This document shows positions 8,874 through 19,300 of a stretch of 64,000 bases of DNA, piece by piece. Position 1 is the stretch's first letter; each line of letters opens with the position of its first letter. The notes beneath the pieces are model-generated. The model searched no databases, was not told the origin of the DNA, and was given only the letters and a program-made list of their open reading frames with translations. The DNA comes from an uncultured candidate division Zixibacteria bacterium (GTDB lineage Bacteria; Zixibacteria; MSB-5A5; SM1-73): contig CAIVRH010000046.1 of NCBI GenBank assembly GCA_903908285.1, positions 35,269 through 99,268 on the forward strand, read 5' to 3'. The translations under genes and the position numbers were made by a program.

Positions 8874-9167
8874 ATGAATGTCAAAACCGTAATGGTGGGG
8901 TTTGGCATGCTGGTGTTCATTTTCTGCTCAATCAAACCGGGCCAAGCTGAGCTGGATCCTAAATACTATGATCATTTCCTATGTACACCCGGCGAACATC
9001 CTTGGCAAGATTCGGGAGCACCCCAAGGCGGACTTATTACCCAGAAGGATATCGTTTCACCCATCTTTTTTACGATCACCCCTCTGAAAGTGATCAGCAT
9101 TAATCCTTCATGGGCTAAACTCTCATCCGGAAAGACTAAGATAACGGCAGAAGCTCGGTCAAAGTGA
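8874..9167 (+). CDS. Small secreted protein of unknown function
   Basis: The ATG at 8874 is preceded by a strong AAAGGAGG with 7-8 nt spacing; longer in-frame starts lack one. The 97-residue product has a signal peptide (MNVKTVMVGFGMLVFIFCSI, cut after GQA). The mature part of about 73 residues has one cysteine and no known domain. It lies 13 nt before the sigma-54 activator gene, which suggests one transcript and perhaps a periplasmic signal or a target of that regulator. That link is inference from position only. Confidence 0.65.
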   Translation: MNVKTVMVGFGMLVFIFCSIKPGQAELDPKYYDHFLCTPGEHPWQDSGAPQGGLITQKDIVSPIFFTITPLKVISINPSWAKLSSGKTKITAEARSK

Positions 9168-9180
9168 AGAACACTGAAGA

Positions 9181-11637
9181 ATGAATAATATGCCCAAAGA
9201 TCTGGAAAGTTATATCCAGAGTTTGAATATCAAGCTAAACCGGGTAGAATCCTTGCTCCAAGATGGGGATTTCAAGCAGGCTTTGGCAGAGATAAGGGAT
9301 TTGGAAAATCAGAAACTGGCGGTTGATTTCTCTGCCGAGGAAGGCGAGCTTTCCTATTTTGGCGCTTTCGCTTTGGACAAGCTGGGAAAGCTGAACGAAG
9401 CTTTGAACAAAGCCAAGAAAGCCTACGACATTTTAAGGAATACCGAAAAGCATCAGCGATTGGCTCAGGTTCAGCATATCATGGGGATAATCTATGCCCA
9501 CTTGGGAAATTTGAAAGAGGCGGAAATACAGTTTACCGACACCGCCTCCACTTACCGGCGGATAAAAGACCAGAAAGGGATAGCGGACATGTACAACGAG
9601 CTGGCCCGAATCTGTTTTATCCGTTCCAGGTTCGATCAAGCGGTGGAATATATTCAGGATGCGTTGGACTATTACCAGAGGGTCAACGATCAAAAAATGA
9701 TTGCCCGGCTCCACGGCAATCTGGGCACCATCCAAATGCTGAAAGACCAGTGGCGGGAAGCGGGAAAAAACCTAAACCAGAGCCTCGAGGCTAACGAAAG
9801 GCTGAATGATCATCACAACGTATGTAAATCCCTTTTGTCATTGGGAAATCTATCCTGTCTGCTGAGGAAATTCAAGCAGGCGGAGGATTACCTTCAAAGG
9901 GCATTCCGGTTGATTACTGAGAATAATTACATCCACGAGCTGGCGATCTATCATGAATACCAGGGGAATTTGGAATTCGGTTTGGGAAATCACTCCGAAG
10001 CGCAAAATCATTTCCAGGAGGCGATCAGAATCGGCGAACAAATCGCTCCTCAGAGCGCTATCATCAGTCAGGCTTATCGGCTTTTGGCAGAGCTCCAGGC
10101 GGAAAGGGGAGAGATAGAGGATGCTTTTTCCTCCTGCGAGAAATCCCTCCGGACTTCCAGGGTGATTGGGGAGAGATTGGAAGAGGCTTTAACTTACCGC
10201 ATATTGGGCCAATTGTACAACCACAACGGACACCCCTCCTTAGTAAAGGAGAACTTCACTTCTGCCGTGCAGATGCTGGAAGATATGGGGATTAAATCCG
10301 AATTGGCCAAAACCTGCCTGGAAATGGGCAAAAGCCAAAACTTGAGCTTTTGGGAAAGAATGAAATCCTTAGGTAGAGCGGAAGACTTGGCTTCCCAGCT
10401 TGACTCCCCCTATTGTCTGGCATGTGTTGATACCGCTTTTGCCGAGTTGTTCTTGCAGAACCACGAGCTGGATGAAGCCTCCAGCAATTTGAACCGGGCC
10501 AAATCGATATTCGAACAGTTAGACGAGAAGACGAGTTTGAGTAAGATATCCGATTTGGAAAAAAGGATACAGGATCAAAAGCAGCTGGAACGACCGGTAA
10601 GCCTAAGTCCCTCCTCCCGCGCAAAAGATTCAAATTCGGATCTCTCCTTTGCCGATTTCGTAACCCAAGACAAAACCACCCTCGATATATTGGAAAACAT
10701 AAAACAGATAAGGGATATCGATATCACTATTCTGATGGAGGGAGAAACCGGAACCGGAAAAGATCTTTTGGCCAAGGTGATTCACTATACCAGCAACCGT
10801 AAAGACAATAAATTCGTGGTGGTAAATTGTTCCGCTCTTCCCGAAGCTCTCTTCGAAAGCGAGCTTTTCGGTCATAAAAAGGGCGCCTTCACCGGAGCCG
10901 TTGCCGACAAAAGCGGACTTTTGGATGAAGCTGTTGACGGAACCCTGTATTTGGATGAAATCGGGGAGGTGCCTTTGCCCATTCAGGTCAAGCTTTTGAG
11001 AGCCATTGAGGAAAAAGAGCTGGTCCGCATTGGCGAAGTCAAACCGCGAAAAGTTGATTTTCGGGTAATCGCCGCCACCAACAAAAATTTGGACGAATTG
11101 GTCAAAGAGGGAAAGTTCCGCAGTGATTTGTTCTATCGTTTGAACGCCATCCGCATCCAGTTGCCTCCTTTGCGGGAAAAAAAGGAAGATATCCCTCTAT
11201 TAGCCGAACACCTTCTAAAAAAATATTTCCTCTCCGGGATAAACCAGGTTCCGGGAGGAAATCATAACCATTCATCCTCTGTTCCCCGGATAGACCCCAA
11301 GATAATGGACCTCTTTTCGAATTACGATTGGCCCGGCAATGTAAGAGAGCTGGAAAATGAGGTCAAGAGGCTATTGATTTCTTCCAACGGTTTCGGAGAA
11401 ATCTCATATGCTCTTTTAGCCCGGAGTTTAGAGAAGTTTACCAACGGAAAACTTTGCCAGCCCACTTCGCTTTTAAGCCAAACCGACCAGTTCCAGAAGG
11501 AACAGATAGAAAAAGCGTTAGCCAAAAGCAATGGAGTCAAAACCAAAGCTGCCCGGTTTTTGAATATAGACGAAGCGTTGCTGCGGTACAAGATAAAGAA
11601 GTATAATATATCCTGCTCCCCTAATCCGCTCCCGTAA
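9181..11637 (+). CDS. TPR-fused sigma-54-dependent transcriptional activator
   Basis: 818 residues. Residues about 15-470 are tetratricopeptide-like helical repeats (for example GIIYAHLGNLKEAEIQF, LGTIQMLKDQWREAGKNL). The AAA+ domain (about 495-745) has Walker A GETGTGKD, the sigma-54 contact loop GAFTGA, Walker B GTLYLDEIGE, and arginine-finger context FRSDLFYRLNAI. A Fis-type helix-turn-helix closes the protein (KTKAARFLNIDEALLRYKI). It should use ATP hydrolysis to open RNA polymerase-sigma-54 promoters, with the TPR array as a protein-ligand sensor in place of a receiver domain. No clear -24/-12 site was found in the window, so its targets are unknown. Confidence 0.93.
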   Translation: MNNMPKDLESYIQSLNIKLNRVESLLQDGDFKQALAEIRDLENQKLAVDFSAEEGELSYFGAFALDKLGKLNEALNKAKKAYDILRNTEKHQRLAQVQHIMGIIYAHLGNLKEAEIQFTDTASTYRRIKDQKGIADMYNELARICFIRSRFDQAVEYIQDALDYYQRVNDQKMIARLHGNLGTIQMLKDQWREAGKNLNQSLEANERLNDHHNVCKSLLSLGNLSCLLRKFKQAEDYLQRAFRLITENNYIHELAIYHEYQGNLEFGLGNHSEAQNHFQEAIRIGEQIAPQSAIISQAYRLLAELQAERGEIEDAFSSCEKSLRTSRVIGERLEEALTYRILGQLYNHNGHPSLVKENFTSAVQMLEDMGIKSELAKTCLEMGKSQNLSFWERMKSLGRAEDLASQLDSPYCLACVDTAFAELFLQNHELDEASSNLNRAKSIFEQLDEKTSLSKISDLEKRIQDQKQLERPVSLSPSSRAKDSNSDLSFADFVTQDKTTLDILENIKQIRDIDITILMEGETGTGKDLLAKVIHYTSNRKDNKFVVVNCSALPEALFESELFGHKKGAFTGAVADKSGLLDEAVDGTLYLDEIGEVPLPIQVKLLRAIEEKELVRIGEVKPRKVDFRVIAATNKNLDELVKEGKFRSDLFYRLNAIRIQLPPLREKKEDIPLLAEHLLKKYFLSGINQVPGGNHNHSSSVPRIDPKIMDLFSNYDWPGNVRELENEVKRLLISSNGFGEISYALLARSLEKFTNGKLCQPTSLLSQTDQFQKEQIEKALAKSNGVKTKAARFLNIDEALLRYKIKKYNISCSPNPLP

Positions 11638-12241
11638 GATCGATTCCCCGGATATTATTAAACAGCGCAGACCTCACTGATATTCACATTTCTATAATTA
11701 TCCAAATCCACCCTTTATGGATTTCCTTCTCATATTTAAGGACAAGGTTCCTTTCTTCCTTTGTTTTAACCCCCTTTTTCAATTTCCACCCTTACTGCGG
11801 ATCTTCGCCCCTGCGGGTCTCCGATATCAGGGGGGAAACGATCTTGTCCCCCTGACAAGGGGTTCACCCTGAAGAGGGATTTCCCTCGATCCTGAGATCC
11901 TCGGGATCGAAGGACACCCTGCCCTTCGGTCCTGCTTCGCACTGAGTGCGCTCAGCCCGTAGGGAGACTCAGTGTCGAAGGAAAGGGGACTACAGGGGGT
12001 TAGGATTTTCATCCATCATTCGTCATCCGTTACTATTCTTATCTTCCTTTTTCCTTTTTCCATCTTCCTTTGTTTTGCATCGGACTTGTCCTGAGCGAAT
12101 TCGAAGGACGGCGGACAACGGACTGCGGACATGTTTTCATTAATCATCCGTCATTGATTTGGTTCATCTCCGTTTCATCCGTCCAGACGGACGCCCGTCT
12201 GGGCGTTTAATCCGTTGACCATCTTATCTGGACATAAATTA
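11638..12241. repeat. Composite intergenic repeat block
   Basis: No gene is seen. It contains a C/G-run element (11767-11862, around GATATCAGGGGGGAAA) shared with 47177-47277. It also holds a 24-bp palindromic word at 11933-11956 shared with 50636-50659, a CCTGAGCGAATTCGAAGG-type word near 12090, CGTCATC heptads, and a CCAGACGG/CCGTCTGG hairpin near 12183. Confidence 0.65.
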
Positions 12242-12280
12242 AAAGCCCCCGCCTAAAAGACGAGGGCTTTCAATTTTTTT
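12242..12280. terminator. Bidirectional rho-independent terminator
   Basis: AAAGCCC pairs with GGGCTTT (plus two further pairs past a mismatch), followed on the plus strand by a T-tract (12274-12280). On the minus strand a shorter TTTTAATTT follows. It can end the sigma-54 activator transcript and the leftward PorV-like transcript. Confidence 0.8.
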
Positions 12281-12316
12281 CCTAGTGTTTTCTCCCGTTT
12301 TTGCGGGAGGACTTGT

Positions 12317-13237
12317 TTAGAACTCCGCTGACAGTGAAATCCTATGGTTCTCGTTTAGGAATTCAACCTTTTCGTTCACATAGGCGTAATCCAGTCTGAT
12401 CTTGGATATCTTCAGGCCTACGCCGACGGAAAAGTTGCCATCGTTCAAACCCGCCATCAGACCCGCGGAGTAGTTGGTGGCAAACTCCCACATATACTCT
12501 GCGCCGAAATGGAAGACCTCATCCTTACGGTTGACGGTCTTTTCGTAGTCGATGGGGATGGAGAACGAATGATCCTCACCCAGAGGATAGATCGCCATTC
12601 CCACTGCTATACTGGTAGGAACAGACACATTATCCACCTTGGTGCCTATATCCCGAACTATCAAGCCCAACGCGATCCTCGGATCCACTACAAACTTGAT
12701 TCCCGCGTCGCCGCCGAAACCGGTTTTGCTGTAGTCGTCGATCTTCTGCTGAGCTATCTTCAGGCTCAATCCAAAAGCGAAGGTTTTCGCTTTGAACTCG
12801 TTTTTGAACGCCCAGGAGACGATGAACACGTTGTTCATGTCATCAAAGGTACCCAATGCCGTATTTGCATCGTCATACTTGTTGATTTCTTTTATTCCCG
12901 AATTCAACCAGGATATGCCGAAGGTTCCGTAATTGGTTACCTGTGATGGTGTCCATCCCACTGCGAAGTAGTTTAAGGACCTGTCTTGAGCCATTCCTGC
13001 CGCATACATGGAAGTGAAGCTGACGCATTTGACATCCGCCAGTCCTGCCGGATTCCAATAGCCGGCCGAAGCATCATGCGTTTCAGCCGTGTAGGCTCCT
13101 CCCATCGCCAGCGCTCTGGCGCCCACACCCATTCTTAACATGGGCAGCAGATGATTGTCATCCGCACGGACACCGGAGAGGCACACTACTGACAGCAGGC
13201 AAAAGACCACTAGGAATTTGGCTGTTTTGCTTACCAT
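12317..13237 (-). CDS. PorV/PorQ-family outer-membrane barrel protein
   Basis: 306 residues with a signal peptide (cut near VRA) and the family opening LPMLRMGVGARALAMGGAYTA...SAGYWNPAGLA. Alternating beta strands then run to a C-terminal aromatic ISLSAEF, typical of outer-membrane insertion. PorV-like barrels shuttle type IX secretion cargo to the attachment complex (knowledge from Bacteroidetes). It lies 92 bp downstream of the giant protein gene on the same strand, and that protein ends in a FlgD/T9SS-like module, so a cargo-carrier pairing is plausible. AAAGGAG upstream of the ATG supports the start. Confidence 0.85.
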   Translation of the reverse strand: MVSKTAKFLVVFCLLSVVCLSGVRADDNHLLPMLRMGVGARALAMGGAYTAETHDASAGYWNPAGLADVKCVSFTSMYAAGMAQDRSLNYFAVGWTPSQVTNYGTFGISWLNSGIKEINKYDDANTALGTFDDMNNVFIVSWAFKNEFKAKTFAFGLSLKIAQQKIDDYSKTGFGGDAGIKFVVDPRIALGLIVRDIGTKVDNVSVPTSIAVGMAIYPLGEDHSFSIPIDYEKTVNRKDEVFHFGAEYMWEFATNYSAGLMAGLNDGNFSVGVGLKISKIRLDYAYVNEKVEFLNENHRISLSAEF

Positions 13238-13283
13238 TTAAATCTTCTCCTTTCCTTTATGAGAATTAACAAAGTTTCCCTGC

Positions 13284-13318
13284 CTTTGGGAGGGCGGGCT
13301 CCCTTTTGGGAACCCACC
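13284..13318. repeat. Intergenic hairpin between giant gene and PorV-like gene
   Basis: Read on the minus strand, GGGTGGGTTCCC and GGGAGCCCGCCC form a 12-bp stem with two G-U pairs around AAAA. No T-run follows. It may stabilise or attenuate the shared transcript. Confidence 0.6.
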
Positions 13319-13329
13319 CTCTCGAAACT

Positions 13330-16300
13330 TTATTTATCCTGCTTAAGCACAGTAATCTTTATCACTGCTGTCTTTGTACGACCAGATTCGTCTCTGGCAT
13401 GGATGTAGCAAAGATAGGTTCCATTGCCAACCGTAGTACCTCCATCCGTTTTACCGTTCCAGACTTTATAACTACCGGTATTTATCCATTCGTCTGTGCA
13501 AATTGTCCTAACGAACTCGCCGGCGAAGTCATAGATCTTAATGGTTACATAGGCGCTCTTGGACAACTCTGGATAAATCCAGGTCTCTTCTGAGTTCGGA
13601 TCAAACGGGTTAGGTGAGTTGTGTGGATTACCGAAAGTTAAGATATCCTCTTCGGTAGTAAAGGATTTAGTTGCCACGTTGCAGCCGGCTTTATCCGTTA
13701 CCGTAATGGTTACATCCTTTCCGAATGTTGCCGGAGTATACGTGATTGTACCATTGATGGTATCGAATACCACCGCATCGCTCGTGCAATCGAAACCCTC
13801 GCACAACAGAACACCATCCTCATAGAACTTGACGGATGACCAATCCACACCCGACTTGGTGTCAGTGATGGTGATCAAAATGGGTCTATCATTAGTACTG
13901 CCCACGCTGATCAAAGGTGGATTTGCATCCACTACGAAGGTGCACTGGCGGTAAGTTCCGCAGTTCCCGTCTAGATCGCAGGGTCCCGGAACACTTGAGC
14001 CTGGACTGTAATTATCAGGCGACAAGTTACCCGAGTAGACGTAGACCGTGACGTCTTGATTGTCGGTGCAATCAAGATGACAGCCAGCTATGGTAACCAG
14101 ACCAGTGGTTTTGTCTATGTTTGAAGTTAAATCCGCTGCATAGTAGTAGCACTTCTCACTGCATCCGGTCACTAACACGTTCACCTTGCTCCAATCCACT
14201 CCGTTCGGATCGGTGACCCAGAACCTGATGGTCGGGTTTATGCACACGTAATTGCCGTCGAATACCACTTTCGGCTCTTGGCAATCTGCTTTCAAATTGA
14301 AGCTGCGGTACGTCTTGTTGCCCAGTTTATCGGTGGCTTCGATGGTAACCTTCTCTGCACCTTCAGACGGGGTATACAACCAGTATCTTGGATCGTTTAC
14401 ATCTTGTACGATCAGATTCATCAAAGTGCCATCTTCAGACACTGTAACCGAAAGCACACCCGCCATATCGTCGGTGATCTTGAACTTGAGCGGACTTGCA
14501 CAGATAGAGGTGTAAGCCGAATCGATGGTCGGACCGTAAGCATCCACGGTGTAATACTGCCAGAAGGGTCCTAACCGGTTGCCTACGCAGTCGGCCACTC
14601 CACCCAGATACCCATAATACTGGGTATTGGGACAGCTCTCGTAGCACTTCCACTGCGGTCCGCCATACACGTAAGCGTGCAGATATCCGCCGACATTATT
14701 CTCAAACGTGAAGTTGAAGCAGACGGTGGTATCGTTCACCCACTTAAGCTGATCCGGATGGATGGTGGCGATGTATGAGTGATTGTTCGGATCGGGATCA
14801 TTGGTGTCGTCGCCAAAGAGATCGATCCAGATGGATCCTTTGTCCACTCCCGACTTTGCATCGTTGAAGTACATGCAGATGTAAGGATTCTTGCCCACGT
14901 ATGCGCCGATGCTGTCGGCAAACGCCATCCACGGCTTGGTTGCATCCACCATGATGTTTGCGGTGTCGATGCAGGTCTGGATGTAGTCATTTGTCATGGC
15001 AGACACTACGGCGATATGATTCCCTTCAGCCAGCGGATACATCGGCTTGCACCAGGTGAGATAGTCGCTTCCGAAATAGTCTTGGTAACATAGGTCGCAA
15101 GACGCCCACTCATCATTGTCACCTTGGGAATGCATATAGGTGGAATCGTTCCACCCGGCTCTGAAGATTCCGGAGACCTTGTCGTATCCGGCGCCTTTGA
15201 ACGAGCCAAATCCGGTGGCCCACTTGTGGCAGTCTTCGTAATGAGCGCCGTCGTAGATCCGGAAAAGCTCTCCCTGAGTGAACAGGTCGGTCATGAACTG
15301 AATGGAGTGCCTGTCGATGCCGGATGGTCCTTGGTCGGTAATGATCGCCTTGAACTGCGGCGTGGCGTTGGTGTATCCCTTGCAGAGAGGCTCCACATCC
15401 AGCATGTTCACCACGATGCTTCCAGTGCAATGATGCTCGACCAGCTCTACTACCGCGAACGGACCGTTCAGGCAGGTGGTGGCGAACTCAACCGTATGGT
15501 TCTCGGTGTTGAATCCTTCCACCGTGGTAGGATAGGAGCTGTTGTCTAACAACACGTACTCGCCGCTTTCGCAATCCCACCAAGCCACTGCCAGATGCGC
15601 TAAATCGGTGGTAACCGACTCATTGTAGCACATCTTGATCTTGGCATACCGGCCTTCATTCAGGCAGCAATAACCCGACTCTACGCCGGGGGCTGCCAGC
15701 GGGGTTCCCGTTCCCTGATTCCAGCCAAAGTTCTTTTGGAACCAGCTGGTGGCTAGACCGCCACTTCCGCAGCAATAATAGCAATCGGTGAACGAAACGT
15801 AGGTGGCGTTGCCGTTATTGTCCCCAATCGGATTGATCTCCGGCTGAGTAAGCGGCGCCCACGCCAGCTCGGTAGGAGCAACCCAGATGTATTCATTGCT
15901 GGATACCGCTCCACCTTGTATGGTTACTTCCACACAACCGTCCTGGTAGATTCCGTGAGTCCCCAGATCACTCGTCACTTCAGCCACGTCGAAGTTACCC
16001 TGGCTTAAGTAAGTAATCATCGCCGGGTCACCTGTCGCAGGCGGAATTGAATATTTAACCGTTATTGAGCTGAAGAACTTGGCGGGTCCGCCGTGCTCGA
16101 TATCCTCGGCATAGAACGAACCGGCATAATCCGAGGTATTCTGCAGATGATATTGCATGTCGATGCATTCAAACTCTTTCTTATCGTATTTGGCGAAAAC
16201 CACCGGAGTTCCGCTGGCGCAGGTTAGCCGGACGATTCCGTGCATGCCTCCCACGCACCAGTTCTTCTCGAAGGTCATCTCACCCAAGGCAGCTTCCGGA

Positions 16301-19300
16301 TTGTACGGGGTGATCACGCCGTTCGCCACGGTGATCTGGGCGATCGGGGCTAAGCTGTCGTCCTGGTTGGAGCAAGTATCGTGAGATATCACCCTCAACC
16401 AGTATTCACCATCCGCTAAGGAGGTGGGATCCCAGGTGGTCTTATACAGGTATTCCGGACGACAATTCTCATCGATGTCGGAAGACCATCCAATCGGTAT
16501 CCAGGGGCTATCGCCGCCTTTAGGCGTATACTCGAACAATAGGGAAGCGACTCTCTCGTTGCTGTAACCGTAAATGTAGTTTTCGTCGAATCCGCCGACG
16601 GTGGTCACCGGAGCGGTAACGTCGGAAACATATACGGTTATCCTTTCGGAGATGGTTTCGTTGCCCAAACAATCATAAGCCTTAACATATAAATAGTAGC
16701 AGCCAGAGCATCCGCGGAATTCCAGCCCGGAGGTGTTCCACAAAACGTGCTGGATGCCATCCTCCACCGGGGTCACCTCAAAGCACTTGGTGATCTCCTC
16801 TCCCTTTTTGCAGTTTTCCATGCAAACCGAGATGGCAGTCAGACCGGAGTTATAGCATCTGGTCCAACCGTCATAAGAGGTGGAATCGATAGCCACCAAC
16901 TCGATGTCAATCACCTTACCTTTGGTGATATCCATTTGATTATTATAAATTGGCAAACTATCGATAGAGATGATCTGGGCGTACGGGCCGTGGTTGTCCA
17001 CGCTCACGGTAATCGGCTCGGAGTCGTTGTATCTGCCCTCATCACCATTGCTGATGTTGCTGGCATCAAACACTCTGGCCATCACCTGGTATCTGCCGTC
17101 GTCGATGCATTCGGTGCACCACTTAATCGAATACTTTCCGGCTGTCGGGAAGTAATCGGTTCCGATCCAGGTCCACTGGTTGGGATACTCATAGATTCCC
17201 TTGTAGTAGAACTGAACCTTGTATATCGGTGCAGAGACCGAAGCAGCTGTGGCAGAAAGTTCCACCGTGCCGCCCACATAACCCAGGGTATCCTCCGGAT
17301 TATCCGGACAGGTCCTGGAGCAGATGCGCGGGTCGTCCAAAACTGCGGTCGGCTGTGCATTCGCTACATGTACGCAGATGGTGTGCGGATCCTGGTCCAC
17401 ATTATTGGAACAATCCGTGGCTACTGCCCTCAGGCAATATTTGCCGTCTGGCAGGCCCAGGGTGTTCCAAGTTACTCCCCATCCTTGGGGATCATGGCTG
17501 ATTCCATTTAGGACTCTCTCTCCCGGCCATTCTCCGCCTTCGGGTTTGTACCAATATTCCACCTGGCAGATCTCATAGCCATTCAAAGCCGCCGAATGCA
17601 GATCCACGTTGCCAAAAACGTAATCATCGTTCAAAGGCTCGGTGATGAGCGCCTGAGTCGGATCCACGTCCAAAATGTAAAGCTGGATCTGATCTTCGCT
17701 CGAATTACCCATGCTGTCGTACAGCACTGCCTTCACGAATGCTCTCAGATAGCCGTCTTCCATCATATAATGAGGAACGAATTCGGGCCAATCCCAGGGA
17801 TTTCCGCTGATGGCGAAATTATTGGGTTTGGTTCCGATCGTTGCCATATACCATGAGGTATCGACATTCCATGATTCAGTGAAGAAGGTATCGATGTAGC
17901 AGTAGCAATCGATGTCCCACTCATCACAATAGGTGGTGCAGGCGGGATAACCATGGCAGGTGTCGTGCAAACAGGTGCTGTCGCAGCGAGCGATCGTATC
18001 GATGTAAGAGAAGTTGTGGGTCGAATCAAGGTATCCAATCCAGTATTCCACCTTGTAAACTTCGCAGGTGTCCTCGGAAGGCTCGGGTACGATCCAAATG
18101 GTGATCGGATCATGCGCTCTTACGTAGGCTTTCCCACTGCCGCCTAAGATCGTGCTGGGGTTGACATTATATATCGGTTGTGGAACCGAATCCGCTACCA
18201 TGGCAATGGCCACCTGTGGCGCTTCGCCGTCGACAAATAAGGTCAATCCGGCGCCTAAAGCGCATGCCATATTGAAGGTGGAGTCATCGAAGTGCCCGAT
18301 CCCGTCGTAATCCAAGTAAACGTTGCCCGCCTGATCCTCGGCTCCGATACGGAAGTCGTACGCTATACCCCATTGCAGTCCAAACTTTTGCACAAAAGGC
18401 TTGCCTTGCTCTGAATCCGGTAGACATGGTTGATCCCAGACATAGCTCCAGAGATTAGCATTGAAAGGTTCATAGCAGTGGCCAACCTTGTGCCAGTAAG
18501 CGTAAATATCCGGATCGGAGTGCTTCTTGGCATAGAAGGAGACTTGGGTATAGTCGATGACCGTATCCAATACTATCGCCTTAAAGGTTAACGGCTCGCA
18601 AGATATCTTGGGAGTCGAATCCTGGCAGGTGTAGTATAAAGGCTCCATGAAGAGTTGAATGTTGGGCGTGGTGCAGTCCAGGACTACTCGAACCATGTGC
18701 GAGGTATCCGCCACGTGGTATTGGTCATAAGCGATGGCAATAAAGTAGACCTGATCGCCGTCATGGAGTTGTCCTTGATCGATCAAATCCTTGTTGTTCC
18801 AGCAGATATGCCAGCTGGTCTGAAGAGGCGGAGGAGTGCCTTTGGGTGCTGATTGGCCGTCGATAACGGTAATATCCTCTCCGATATAAGTCCAGGGGGG
18901 CTCTCCGTTGGGTGACCAGCGGAACTCCACCTGGCTCACGGTATCGTTGCATCCTGGGGTAGTTTCAGCCGTTATGCAGATGTTGGTCTTGTCGGTCTTG
19001 GAGCAGGGTACTCTCTGCCACTCCACCGGGTCGGTGATCTTAATGCACGGGCCTTTTTGCGGAGGCACGCACAGGTGTATGACCAGCGGATCGGGCACGC
19101 AATCCCATCCGTTGCTCTCTTTTTCTGCATATACATATAAATGCTGTGTTCCCTGATCCCAGTTCTGCACCGAAACCATTATGGTGCAGGGCATAGCCAC
19201 GTGATTGCGGTAATCGATCCGGTGATTGGCGTTATCCACAATCGCTCGTACGTCGATGGTGTACAGATCTCCCGGATCGGCTCCCGAAACGTTGATGATC

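Noticed and set aside
16747..17511. 254-codon frame antisense to the giant protein gene
   Set aside because: It mirrors the real minus-strand coding frame, has no domain features or ribosome site, and several similar shadows lie along the same gene.
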